Origin: Leishmania infantum JPCM5
Taxonomy: Eukaryota; Euglenozoa; Kinetoplastea; Trypanosomatida; Trypanosomatidae
NCBI RefSeq assembly: GCF_000002875.2
Contig: NC_009413.2
Coordinates: 315,001-379,000, forward strand
Length of the DNA: 64,000 nt
Reading direction: 5' to 3'
Shown here: piece by piece, positions 40,789 to 50,033 of the stretch
Numbering within the stretch: position 1 is the stretch's first letter
Layout of the letters: each line of letters starts with the position of its first letter
Made by a program: the position numbers and the translations under genes
The notes under the pieces: model-generated
Databases searched by the model: none
What the model was told of the DNA's origin: nothing
The model's input: only the letters and a program-made list of their open reading frames with translations

Positions 40789-42951
40789 ATGATTTTCGAA
40801 AGCACGCCGTTAGTGGGCAACCCCACCGCGAACTCCTACCCATCTGCCGACGGGCGATTGTATGGGCGAAACTTTAACGCCGATGACTATAACGCCGAAG
40901 TGCGAGGGCAGCGCATGAGGCAGTACTATCACTCTGTGTTTCGCTCTGACGGCATTGACGTGGCTGTGCGTAACGTCGCCGTGGTGCAGCGACCCTGGCT
41001 GCAACGCTTCTATCCCAATGGGCGTCGCGGTCGTATTTGCTGCCAGGCTGTGTCTGCCCAGTTCAGGCGAGGGAGGCTGCACGTGGTGGCCGACGTGGAC
41101 GGTATTGCTGCGGCGTCGCTGATGACGGTAATAGCAGGGCGAGGTGCACAGGCGTCAGGGGATATCTGGGTCGGTGATGCGGCTGTCGACGCGCAAACTC
41201 GACTGCGCCTCATTGCCTACGTGGGGGCAGAGTCCCTCTTCGTCCCTCTCCTGTCAGTGAAGGACAATTTGTGGTTTGTGGTGCATCTCCACTGCAAGGA
41301 GCAGCGCACTTGGACGCGAGAGTTGGTGCTAGCAGCCGCCAACTTCGTCAGTCTCGATCTCGGCAAGAAAGTCGCAGACCTCTCACAGTCGGAGAAGTTC
41401 CGCTTGCAGGTGGCGCTTGAGCTCGTGCTGGACCCACCGGTGCTGTTCTTTTCATACCCTTTCGACGCCATGGGTCTGGTAGAGCAAAACGAGTGCACCC
41501 AGCTTCTCTCCCGACTCTGCGTAGACGTGACGAAAACAGTGGTGCTGAGTACGCGATCGATGCCCATGCCCCTGCACAGCGCTGCCGACACACTCCTCCT
41601 ATTTGGCGCTGGGGGAGTGGTACTGTTCTCCGGGAAGTGCCAAGACGCCATATCATACTTCAACTCCCTTCGCATACCGAGGCACATACCGCAGCCGCTT
41701 TGGAAAGGAGTGCTGGGTCATGGCGCGGAAGCACAAGCTGCCGAGGAGGATCTGCGGACTTTCCACGCGCCATCGCTCCCCCCTTCGGATTCCAGCCCCT
41801 TTTCACAAAGGGGTGTGAAGGCGCCAGAGAGTCGCTTGTACTCAGTCATATGCACGCCGCCGCGACTTTCGTCGCGCGTTTTTCTGATGGACGTCCTGAA
41901 TGACACGCCGCCGCCGCTCTACTGCCGTGCGGCTGAAGGGGGCAGTGCGTCAACCAGCGCCGTTGTGGAAGTGGCGACCAGCGGAGACCTGATGGACTTG
42001 GCAGTGGAGTGGGCCGAGAGTGAGTCGCAGACCATGTTCTACGCCGCCAAGTACTACGACTCATCAGTGCATGCGGCTCTCCTTTCGTCGCTGGACCCTG
42101 TCAACGCTCGAAGTGTTGCCACAACGCACACCTCGCCTCCCCCACCCCGTGCACTACCACATGGCGTCTGGCGTTTTGGTGTGCTGCTCAGGTACACGCT
42201 AAAGCAGATTCCGGCGGATGCTGAGCTGCTGTTGGGCGTTGCGTTCCTTTCCATCGGGCTGATCGTTCTCACTGTGGCAGTGCACTCGCAGCCAGAGAAT
42301 CAAGGCGGCATGTACAACATCCGCGGGCTCATCTTTATAGCATTTGTGCTTGTCCTTTTTTCAAACCTTGCCGCGATCGAGAGCATGCGTGATCAACTCC
42401 GCGTTGCACTTGGCCACCGGAAGCGCAAGCTGTACGGGTCTCTGAGCTTTATCGTGTGTCTCTGCGTCCGCATTGTGCTCATCCGCAGCGTCTACTTGGC
42501 CCTCTTCCTGCCATTTGTACTATTTGTCTTGCGCTCGTCTTACTCGCTGGCCATATTGGTTGGCCTCGTCACCTGCACCCACGCTGCCTTTCAGTATTTG
42601 GTTACTCTGCTTCCCTCGCGGCGGTGGGTGACGTGGGTCTCGTACGCGTACTTTGGGTACAGCATCATTTTCTCAGGGTTTCTTCTGAACCTGCGCACAC
42701 TTCCGCCTCTTCTCGGCGTTCTCAGCATCCTGCGCTGGGGATACGGTGCCGTGATCTATACTTGGCTGCATGGTAAATCATTCCAGTGCGACGGGGCCGG
42801 GAACACCTCCTACTGCTACACCGGCGACGACTATCTTGCCGTGGAGGGACTGGAAAATGAATCTGTCGCGTCTTCCGCCTTGATTCTCGCCGTTTTGGGT
42901 GCTTCCATGATGGGGCTTCTACTTGTCTTGTGGTCACTGAGGAGTGTCTAG
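40789..42951 (+). CDS. ABCG-type half-transporter-like protein with degenerate ATPase domain
   Basis: A 720-aa protein with the ABCG order: a nucleotide-binding-like domain first (about 55-310), then a membrane domain of about six segments (about 465-715). The membrane part has the ABCG-like block LSILRWGYGAVIYTW and a Cys-containing loop before the last helix. Every ATPase motif is altered. At the Walker A position (about 101-110) the sequence is ADVDGIAAAS, lacking GKS/T. The Q-loop Gln is absent (AYVGAES). The signature reads LSQSEK instead of LSGGE. Walker B reads VLFFSYP, so both Asp and catalytic Glu are missing. The switch His is replaced in STRSMPM. The frame is intact over 2.1 kb, so this looks like a maintained, non-hydrolysing relative rather than a pseudogene. 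It may need an active partner or have another role. Confidence 0.85.
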   Translation: MIFESTPLVGNPTANSYPSADGRLYGRNFNADDYNAEVRGQRMRQYYHSVFRSDGIDVAVRNVAVVQRPWLQRFYPNGRRGRICCQAVSAQFRRGRLHVVADVDGIAAASLMTVIAGRGAQASGDIWVGDAAVDAQTRLRLIAYVGAESLFVPLLSVKDNLWFVVHLHCKEQRTWTRELVLAAANFVSLDLGKKVADLSQSEKFRLQVALELVLDPPVLFFSYPFDAMGLVEQNECTQLLSRLCVDVTKTVVLSTRSMPMPLHSAADTLLLFGAGGVVLFSGKCQDAISYFNSLRIPRHIPQPLWKGVLGHGAEAQAAEEDLRTFHAPSLPPSDSSPFSQRGVKAPESRLYSVICTPPRLSSRVFLMDVLNDTPPPLYCRAAEGGSASTSAVVEVATSGDLMDLAVEWAESESQTMFYAAKYYDSSVHAALLSSLDPVNARSVATTHTSPPPPRALPHGVWRFGVLLRYTLKQIPADAELLLGVAFLSIGLIVLTVAVHSQPENQGGMYNIRGLIFIAFVLVLFSNLAAIESMRDQLRVALGHRKRKLYGSLSFIVCLCVRIVLIRSVYLALFLPFVLFVLRSSYSLAILVGLVTCTHAAFQYLVTLLPSRRWVTWVSYAYFGYSIIFSGFLLNLRTLPPLLGVLSILRWGYGAVIYTWLHGKSFQCDGAGNTSYCYTGDDYLAVEGLENESVASSALILAVLGASMMGLLLVLWSLRSV

Positions 42952-43496
42952 TCCGTTTGAAGTCCCTGCCGCTGCTCTGCACGCATCGAAACATTGCACT
43001 CGAGTATACGTAAAGGGATGGAACGCCGACAAAGCGCTTGCCTTTTCAATTTGCGAATACGTGAAGCGAAACAACGCTCGCAGGCGCTTTCGACCCCCTT
43101 CCTTTTGCTTACACCAAATGACTCCTTGATGCCGTCATGCATCTGACCGCGAAACAGGGGGGGGCGATGGCGAGTGTGCCACAGGGCCATCACAATCGAT
43201 GCGTGGTGTTTCGCACTTCTCCTCGCTTATCCAAGTATGCATGTTGTCCAAACCATTTGCCGTGGTGCATCCACTTCATTTTTTTTTTCGTTTTTCTCGA
43301 CACCTATTCTGCTTCGCGTACTTCTTTTCTTCATAGAGGTCACTGTTACTTGTTCGTCATCTGGGATCCCCACTGCTTCTGCAAAGGCTCAAGGTTTCAT
43401 TGACAAGAACCCATTGTTTCCCAGGAGGGGCGCACGCTACCCACTGTCAGAGCACTCGTTGCCCCTCCGCAGAAAAAAAAGGGCCAGCGGTGCAGA
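42952..43496. other. Intergenic between ABCG-like gene and small hypothetical
   Basis: No gene is seen. A T-rich tract at about 43,279-43,295 and pyrimidines around 43,320-43,335 are possible splice signals. Confidence 0.5.
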
Positions 43497-44024
43497 ATGG
43501 ACGCCGCCAGGAAACGTCACAGAGGGAACGCGTCAGAAGCGGCAGCCAGAGGTGATGAAGATGACTCGGCCGCGATCCCCGGACGTGAGGCACGGCACCA
43601 ACTGCACAGCAGCAAAAGCGCCATCCCTTTCACGTCTACTCCCGAGGAAGCGTGTGGGGATGAAAGCGACTACGCTGTCCTGGTGAAACGGAGCACGGCA
43701 CTGTTGGCAAAGCTCGGCCAGCGCAATGTACTCGACAACTGCGCAGCCCAAGAAACCAGCAGCACGCAAAAGGAGGCAACACAACCAATGACACTTCCGT
43801 GTAGGTTTGAGAATCACAAGTTCAGCTTGTACGGTGTTTCTTGCTCCGCTGGCTCTCTTGTTTTACCCTTTGCCACGGCTGCGTGCATACAGCCCACAGA
43901 GCTGGCTCATCGCTCCACCAAGTGCACACAAACGGAGTCATCGACCACTCTAGAAGCCCGCAAGAAGCTGCTAGCTACGGAGTTGAGTGAGCTCTACACA
44001 CTGTTGCATGTCTTTTTCTCGTGA
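43497..44024 (+). CDS. Hypothetical protein, 175 aa
   Basis: I do not recognise it. The ATG-initiated frame is hydrophilic and basic at the N-terminus (MDAARKRHRGNASEAAARGDEDD). It contains a predicted short helix (DYAVLVKRSTALLAKLGQRN) and ends with a helical segment (ARKKLLATELSELYTLLHVFF). A central stretch with scattered Cys (SLYGVSCSAGSLVLPF) is mildly hydrophobic. Composition is balanced rather than the Ser/Phe/Leu bias of the surrounding chance frames. A conserved ortholog at the same place would confirm it. Confidence 0.55.
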   Translation: MDAARKRHRGNASEAAARGDEDDSAAIPGREARHQLHSSKSAIPFTSTPEEACGDESDYAVLVKRSTALLAKLGQRNVLDNCAAQETSSTQKEATQPMTLPCRFENHKFSLYGVSCSAGSLVLPFATAACIQPTELAHRSTKCTQTESSTTLEARKKLLATELSELYTLLHVFFS

Positions 44025-44325
44025 TACGTTCGCGTGCTCGCGAGTTGCTTTTTTCCCCTTGCTCTTTTCTTTTCTTCACGGACATGCGCGCTGATGGAAG
44101 GTTCTGCTGTACTGCAAGCACCACTCTCTCTGCTCATTGATTTCACTGCTGCTGCTTACGGCTCAGACACTGCATCGATTCCTCGAACTCACAGTTAGCG
44201 ATTCAAGCCGTGCCTGCGTGCATCCTCGCACGGCACCTGGCGTTGTTGTGCTCCTTCACCTCGGGACGCTTTCTCGAGATGTCAGGAATGTTCTTTCCAG
44301 CACACGTTAACTGGTGGTGGCTTTA

Positions 44326-44352
44326 TAATAATATATGTATATATATATTTTG
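44326..44352. repeat. TA-rich microsatellite
   Basis: Imperfect ATA/TA repeats in the OvoA upstream region. Confidence 0.75.
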
Positions 44353-45228
44353 CTAGCAAGTACCGCAGATCTTACGCCCGCGCCATTGGTTCTCCTTGGA
44401 CCTCTGCTCATGCTTTTCCTCTCTCGTCCCTGTCTCTTTGCCTTCTGCATCGCTGTCGTTTTTCCGCCAGGCTCTCTCTTCTGCGCGATGCCTTCGCCCT
44501 ACTCAGTAGTCGTTTGTCTTCCGCTACCCTGTCGCATTTTTTTTCTTTGAAAGCTTACGACAGGAATGAAAGAGGGCGGGATGATCTAAGTAATAAAAAA
44601 GACGATAGGATGATGAGGAGTGAGTCAAGGCACTTTCCACGATTCCAATGACATGCTTCACCACACACGTATCTTTTCTTCATTTTGTTCTTCTGCTCAT
44701 TTCAGATCTCGAGGAATGGAGTCATGACAAGCGTTTGCTTTTTCCCTCCACCCGCCCTCTTGATTACTCACCATGACAGGGGGATCCTTGGGTGACGGAA
44801 AAGGGGGATACGTAAGTCTACCTATTCGTGGGTAGGGTTACCCGATGGGGACCTGAAAATAACAGAATTCTCACTGATAGCTGTGCCAGCTCCAGAGGTA
44901 TCGAGGTCGCGAGCAAAGGGATACCAAATCGGTGTACTCGTCCACGGCAATGGGAAACTCACCAACCAGGAAGAGTTGGAAACACATGGATCGCAATGCA
45001 TCATGCCTATCTTGTGACATCGTTCTCTCTCTCCTTTTATTCTTCTCTCAGTTTCCCTTTCTCACTCAGGTCGAGGGAGCTTTCTTTTTTGCGTTTTCCT
45101 TTCTTCGTGCAGCCTAATACTTACCTTTTTTACTGTGGATTTTACTTTCCGTGCACCCTGAAGTACAAGTGGTTGGGTGTGTGCTCTGTCTTTTGGTAAA
45201 ATTCGTCCTATTTCGGAGTAAGCTTCGA

Positions 45229-45296
45229 ATACATATATATATATATTAGTTCATTTTCTTTTTGCTGCACGGACTTGTATTGTTTTCTGGAACCAG
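45229..45296 (+). promoter_or_regulatory. (TA)n, polypyrimidine tract and putative SL acceptor of OvoA
   Basis: A run of TA units (45,229-45,247) is followed by T-rich pyrimidines and AACCAG. The AG at 45,295-45,296 leaves a 7-nt 5' UTR before the ATG at 45,304. This supports the internal ATG rather than the upstream TTG that opens the frame. Confidence 0.5.
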
Positions 45297-45303
45297 AGAC
45301 ACA

Positions 45304-47577
45304 ATGAAGGCGCTGCACCTTCGTCACTACAGCGGCCAAGAGGCCGAGGAGCGCTACAAACTCGCAACCCCTCGAAACCTGCTTTCGCAACGCATGCCAA
45401 CAGTTGACAGCGGCGACCCGGTGGCCAAGATAGAGGAGATCCGAAACTACGTTCACAACACAATGGAGCTGTTCGAGAGGGTTTTCGACTGCCTTGCATA
45501 TGAGGAGTCCTTCCTTGTGCCGCCCATTCACAAACTTCGCCATCCCATGATCTTCTACTACGGCCACACCGCATGCTTCTATATCAATAAGCTCCGCGTG
45601 GCTGGCCTAACGGAGCGGATCAGCCCGAGGCTCGAGAATATGTGCGCCATCGGCGTCGATGAAATGAGCTGGGATGATTTGAACGAGGCGCACTACTCCT
45701 GGCCTAGCGTGGAGACGGTGTGCGAGTACCGTCGCCAGGTGCGCGACCGCATTGACCAGCTCATGTCGAGCGGCAAGTTTCCCCTCAAGATGCCGCTGAC
45801 ACTGGCAAACAGCACCGATAATGACGCTAACGCCTTCTGGTGGGTGATGCTGATGTGCGCCGAGCATGAGCGCATTCACTTCGAGACCGTCTCCGTGCAC
45901 GTTCGCGAGTTGCCAATGAAATACATTTCTACGGTCATGTCTGACATTTGGCAGCGCTGCCCCGACGCGGGCACTCAAGCTCCAATCAACGACCTCGTGC
46001 CCATCGCGGGCGGCAAAGTACAGGTAGGCCGCATGCCGAACTCTCGTGTGTACGGCTGGGACTGCGACTACACGAATGGATGCAACATAGTGGAGGTGGC
46101 GCCGTTCAAAGCGAGCAGGTTTATCGTCTCCAACGCTGAGTTCTTCACGTTCATGAAGGCAGACGGGTACAATGTGCAGCGGTACTGGGACGAAGAGGGC
46201 TGGAAGTGGGTGCAGTGGAAGAAACCGGAGCACCCGTGGTTCTGGGTGCGTGACGAGACCCGCCAGAGCGGCTTCGCGCTGCGTCTTCAGACGCAGCTGA
46301 TCGATCTCCCGTGGGACTGGCCATGCGAGCTCAACAACCTCGAGGCTCACGCCTTCTGCTCCTTCAAGAGCGAGCAGCTGGGCAAGAGGATTCGCATGCT
46401 GACCGAGGAGGAGTGGACGCTGCTGTTTGACCGGTACATCGGAAAGGATCAGCCGGAGTGGGGTGAGAAGGCGCCTGGAAACATCAACCTCGAGCACTAC
46501 CAGAGCAGCTGTCCTGTCAGCAAGTTCAAGCACGGCGACCTTTATGACGTGATCGGCAACGTGTGGCAGCATTGCGAGACCCGCGTCCACCCCTACCCTG
46601 GGTATCGGGTTCATCCCTTTTATGATGACTTTTCTCTCCCGACATTCGATGGCCAGCACGCGTGCATGAAGGGTGGGACGTGGGCGAGCACCGGCAATAT
46701 GGCCACCCGCGACGCCCGCTTTGCCTTTCGCCGCCACTTCTTCCAGTACATTGGCTTGCGCTACGTGGAGGGACCTGATGTACTTGAACCGCAGAGCAAG
46801 TGTGGTTGTCTTGGTCTCGATCCTGAGGTGGATGCCATTACCAACACCTGTTTCCGCGACTCTTTCCAGGGCTTGCCAAACGGCTGTGTTGCGATCGCCG
46901 AGTATGCCAGGAGGATGTTCGCGGAACATGCCACGGTGCCAGCGGTGAGAGCAATGGACATCGCATGCGGCGGCGGCCGCGTCGCATTCGAGCTAACGAC
47001 GTCCTTTCAACAGGTACTTGGCGTCGACTATACGGCGCGCCGTCTGATGCCTGGCTTCGCCATTCGCGAGCGCGGCGAGTGCCAGTACAGCGTCCAGAAC
47101 TCAGCCAACGGGGAGCGCACTGCCCATACTGTGAAGAGTGAGAACTTCCGGTGGGAACCGACCCTCAAGCGCGCTACCTTCTTTCAGTCCGACCCCACAA
47201 ACCTGCACTCCCACCTCTCCGACTTGTCGTTGGTGGTGTGCTGGAATTGCTTGGAGCGCAGTTACCAACCAAGCGCCATTCCTGCCCACCTGCTCAGCCG
47301 TGTCGCAAAGGGCGGTCTTCTCGTGATTGGTGGCGACTACAACTGGGATAACATCAAGAAGAGCGCCGAGGACGCTGACGCGCAGGACAACACGTACTTG
47401 ACTGACCCCTTGATCACGTTCAAAGGCAACTATCAAGCAGAGATCTTCCATCTGCTGGGCGGCAGTGATGCGGTAGAGCAGGTGGGCGAGGTTGTGTCCA
47501 TTCCGGTGGCCTTTCCGAAGACGGAAGACACAGCCGACATCCGTGTCATGGAGCTCGCGACGTATCGCAAGAAGTAG
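45304..47577 (+). CDS. ovoA: OvoA: 5-histidylcysteine sulfoxide synthase / mercaptohistidine methyltransferase
   Basis: A 757-aa three-domain enzyme that couples cysteine to histidine with oxygen and then methylates the product, in the pathway to ovothiol A, a thiol antioxidant known in Leishmania and Crithidia. Residues about 40-200 are a DinB-like iron domain with the histidine triad: His88 (YYGHTACF) and His188/His192 (CAEHERIHFE). A formylglycine-generating-enzyme-like sulfoxide synthase domain follows (about 225-520). It includes RMLTEEEW, the GNVWQHCE block and KGGTWASTGN. The last part is a SAM-dependent methyltransferase with DIACGGGRVAFEL near residue 552. All parts look intact. The stop is followed within 150 bp by SIDER2 copy E, which is probably part of its 3' UTR. 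Confidence 0.95.
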   Translation: MKALHLRHYSGQEAEERYKLATPRNLLSQRMPTVDSGDPVAKIEEIRNYVHNTMELFERVFDCLAYEESFLVPPIHKLRHPMIFYYGHTACFYINKLRVAGLTERISPRLENMCAIGVDEMSWDDLNEAHYSWPSVETVCEYRRQVRDRIDQLMSSGKFPLKMPLTLANSTDNDANAFWWVMLMCAEHERIHFETVSVHVRELPMKYISTVMSDIWQRCPDAGTQAPINDLVPIAGGKVQVGRMPNSRVYGWDCDYTNGCNIVEVAPFKASRFIVSNAEFFTFMKADGYNVQRYWDEEGWKWVQWKKPEHPWFWVRDETRQSGFALRLQTQLIDLPWDWPCELNNLEAHAFCSFKSEQLGKRIRMLTEEEWTLLFDRYIGKDQPEWGEKAPGNINLEHYQSSCPVSKFKHGDLYDVIGNVWQHCETRVHPYPGYRVHPFYDDFSLPTFDGQHACMKGGTWASTGNMATRDARFAFRRHFFQYIGLRYVEGPDVLEPQSKCGCLGLDPEVDAITNTCFRDSFQGLPNGCVAIAEYARRMFAEHATVPAVRAMDIACGGGRVAFELTTSFQQVLGVDYTARRLMPGFAIRERGECQYSVQNSANGERTAHTVKSENFRWEPTLKRATFFQSDPTNLHSHLSDLSLVVCWNCLERSYQPSAIPAHLLSRVAKGGLLVIGGDYNWDNIKKSAEDADAQDNTYLTDPLITFKGNYQAEIFHLLGGSDAVEQVGEVVSIPVAFPKTEDTADIRVMELATYRKK

Positions 47578-47714
47578 GAGTGCGCAAAAGAGTCTCTGTA
47601 GAGGCCCGAGAAAAAGCGACGCCACGACGACACGTTGCCCAGCTTGGAATCTCCCCTTCAACCCTTTTTCTATTTTTTTTTTTCTCTTGTTTGCCCCAGC
47701 CCCCTGAAGGCAGG
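47578..47714. other. OvoA 3' flank
   Basis: Short spacer between the OvoA stop and SIDER2 copy E, with a T-rich run at 47,667-47,686. Confidence 0.5.
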
Positions 47715-48256
47715 GGTAGGGGGACACCTAAGTGTGGTGTCCAGGGTCCGTTACACCCCGCGTTGTGTGTGAGGAAGGCAAGCACCCCCTGTCCCCTGCC
47801 AATGCCGAACAACCTCTGGTGGTGGCAGGGCCAAGCAGCTGTGACGTAGGGGTGGACAGGGCGATGTGTCGCTGCTGATGTCGGCGGTCAGGTCGTGGAT
47901 GGCGTTGCGCCGGAGCGGCCTGCGGCAGTGAACGCACTTGCGCCATCCATCTGGTGGGCATGGTGTCGCCGCAGCTCGAGCGCATCCCCGCCCCGCGCCT
48001 CACACTGCCTGCTGGCGGGGGGAGCCTGAGCTACCCCGAGGGACGCACGAGGTGGGGACCGGCGCAATGTGAGCCGCTGTGAGGCGGCCTCCGCTTCGCA
48101 GGCCGGTAGTGTTTTGAGGCAGAGGCCATGCTCGGATGACGGAGTCGGCGCATTGCTGTAGAGCGTGTGCACGACTGCTTTGCGCCACGCGATGGGGGCC
48201 TGCGACATGCCGGGTGGAGTGTTGTCGAGCTCACGTTGTGGCGGAGAACGGACGCG
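47715..48256 (+). mobile_element. SIDER2-like retroposon, copy E
   Basis: Full-length copy beginning GGTAGGGGGACACCTAAGTG and ending GTGGCGGAGAACGGACG, then a short A-run (CATAAAAAG). It is in sense orientation directly behind OvoA. SIDER2 elements in 3' UTRs are known in Leishmania to promote mRNA decay, so a regulatory effect on OvoA is possible. Confidence 0.78.
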
Positions 48257-50033
48257 CTCATAAAAAGTGTTGAAAATGGAGTGGGGAGGAGCGGGATGCG
48301 CCACAGCTTGACTGCAGCCACGCAGCTGCGAAGGAGAGGGAGTAAGTTCACCTTTGTCTCATGGTAGATGTGTGCAGAGTGTTGTTATGCATGCCTCGGC
48401 ACGCTTCAGGCCACGCGTAGAATGGATCTTACGAAGCAAACCCGATGTCACCGAGCCGTCTTCTCTTTGCTCTGTACAACAGTGAGGAGTCGCAGCAAGG
48501 AGTGACACGGCAGTCTGAGGATCTCTCTGCGTTACGCGCGTAGCTGCTTATACATGTATATCTGTGGGATGTGTAGTTTCTGTTATCTACGCTTCCACTC
48601 CTCTGATTCGCAGAGAGAGATGTGGCCACCCAATGTGCTCAGAAGAGAGGGCTGTGCATATATGCACTCCAGGTTATCAGAAATTCAGGGTGGAGTCGTG
48701 GCTGTAGTTTCTCAAACACTCCCCGACTCTGAGAAGAGCTCAGGAGCGAATCGTGGAGCGTTCATCTTGACGCACCTTGGCTGAACGAGCATGGGCAAGG
48801 GGTGGAAAACGGAAACAAGAAAACACTCCACTTTTCGAAAACGGGGAACAAAAAACAGATGTTTAATAACGATGGTTGGACTCATGTGGTTGCATTCATG
48901 CATCTCTGAAGAGTCGAAAAGGGTGTGCTGACATACATTCTGTGTGAAACGGTAGTATGCGGATGGGCTTTCTTTCCGTAGCGCTGTGCTGCACTCCTTC
49001 CCGCGTCATATCTTTGCGCTTCGTGCTTTTTTTTCGCTTCTTTTTTTTTTCACTCTTCCTCAGCTTTCTTTCGTTTTGTGTCCTTTAACGCGAAGTGATG
49101 TAGCGCTACCGCACACACATGCACCCCTCCTTTTTTTCGTTGTCGCTGTTGTTTCTCTTTTCATTTTTTTTTTTACGAATACATGTCTTTCAGTGACCAT
49201 CACTATTTCTGCACTTGGCGCTTTCTGGATGCGTGTGCGTGCAGTTCTTGTACACATGTTTCCACTTAGTATGATATATTTATCTTTTTCTGCTCCATAT
49301 CGGAGAAAAAGCGAAACAAAACAATTTCTGTAACAGCAAAGAAAATACGAGGGACTTTATTCGAAAGGGGACGAGAGAAGGGAGGCAGCAACAAAAAGGA
49401 AATGCGTTGAGACAGGGACGATCCCGAGCTCGGCTCGCACAAGCTTTCCTTTCCTTTCTCTTTTGTCGGATCATTGCACCGGTCGGGGCCAGCGACAATC
49501 TGGGCTTGCACTCCCCCTCATGAAAGGAGAAAGCACGGCTGCTGCGCGGAACGACTCTCGCGCGGCACAAGCCACACTCGGCTGCTGCTGGTAGCGCACG
49601 TTGTCGCCTTCCATGCCTCAGAGCGGTGATATGCGCCCCCTTTCTTTTTGCTGCCTGATGAGCAAGAGACACTCTACTCTCCGCCTACTTTTTTTTTATA
49701 GCCTTTCACCCCACTTGATTCCTGTGTGCCTATATGAAGGTGGTCTCTACCGAAGAAAAGGCATCGCGCACAACCCCTCTTCTGCCTCGCTTCCGCGACC
49801 ACCTACAGTCGCCTTTACACCTTTGGCACGCAGTCGCTTGCTGCCTTGCACCTTTGCAGGGGGCCTTCAAACGCACTTCTGTTCTCATTGATCTCTCTGT
49901 TGGGGTCTTGTCTCTGCTCTAGGAGGAGGGGGAGGGTGAGAGTAGCACCCGCAGATGCTGGGTAGTGGAGTTGACAGCCCTTTTGCTGCATTCGACAGGG
50001 CATCAGGACGCTGTGGACAAGGCTACTGTTGGA
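48257..50033. other. Intergenic upstream of mitochondrial membrane protein gene
   Basis: 1.8 kb with no recognised gene. T-rich tracts at 49,029-49,058 and 49,155-49,175, plus pyrimidines around 49,688-49,700, are typical of trypanosomatid spacer DNA. The acceptor for the next gene is not obvious. Confidence 0.5.

Larger units (their letters stand above)
44025..45303. other. Intergenic upstream of OvoA
   Basis: 1.3 kb without a recognisable gene. It holds two TA-rich microsatellites (44,326-44,352 and 45,229-45,247) and pyrimidine-rich patches. Confidence 0.55.

Noticed and set aside
44760..45010. Protein-like fragment (EVSRSRAKGYQIGVLVHGNG) upstream of OvoA
   Set aside because: Short, flanked by stops, with no family recognised; could not be separated from chance.
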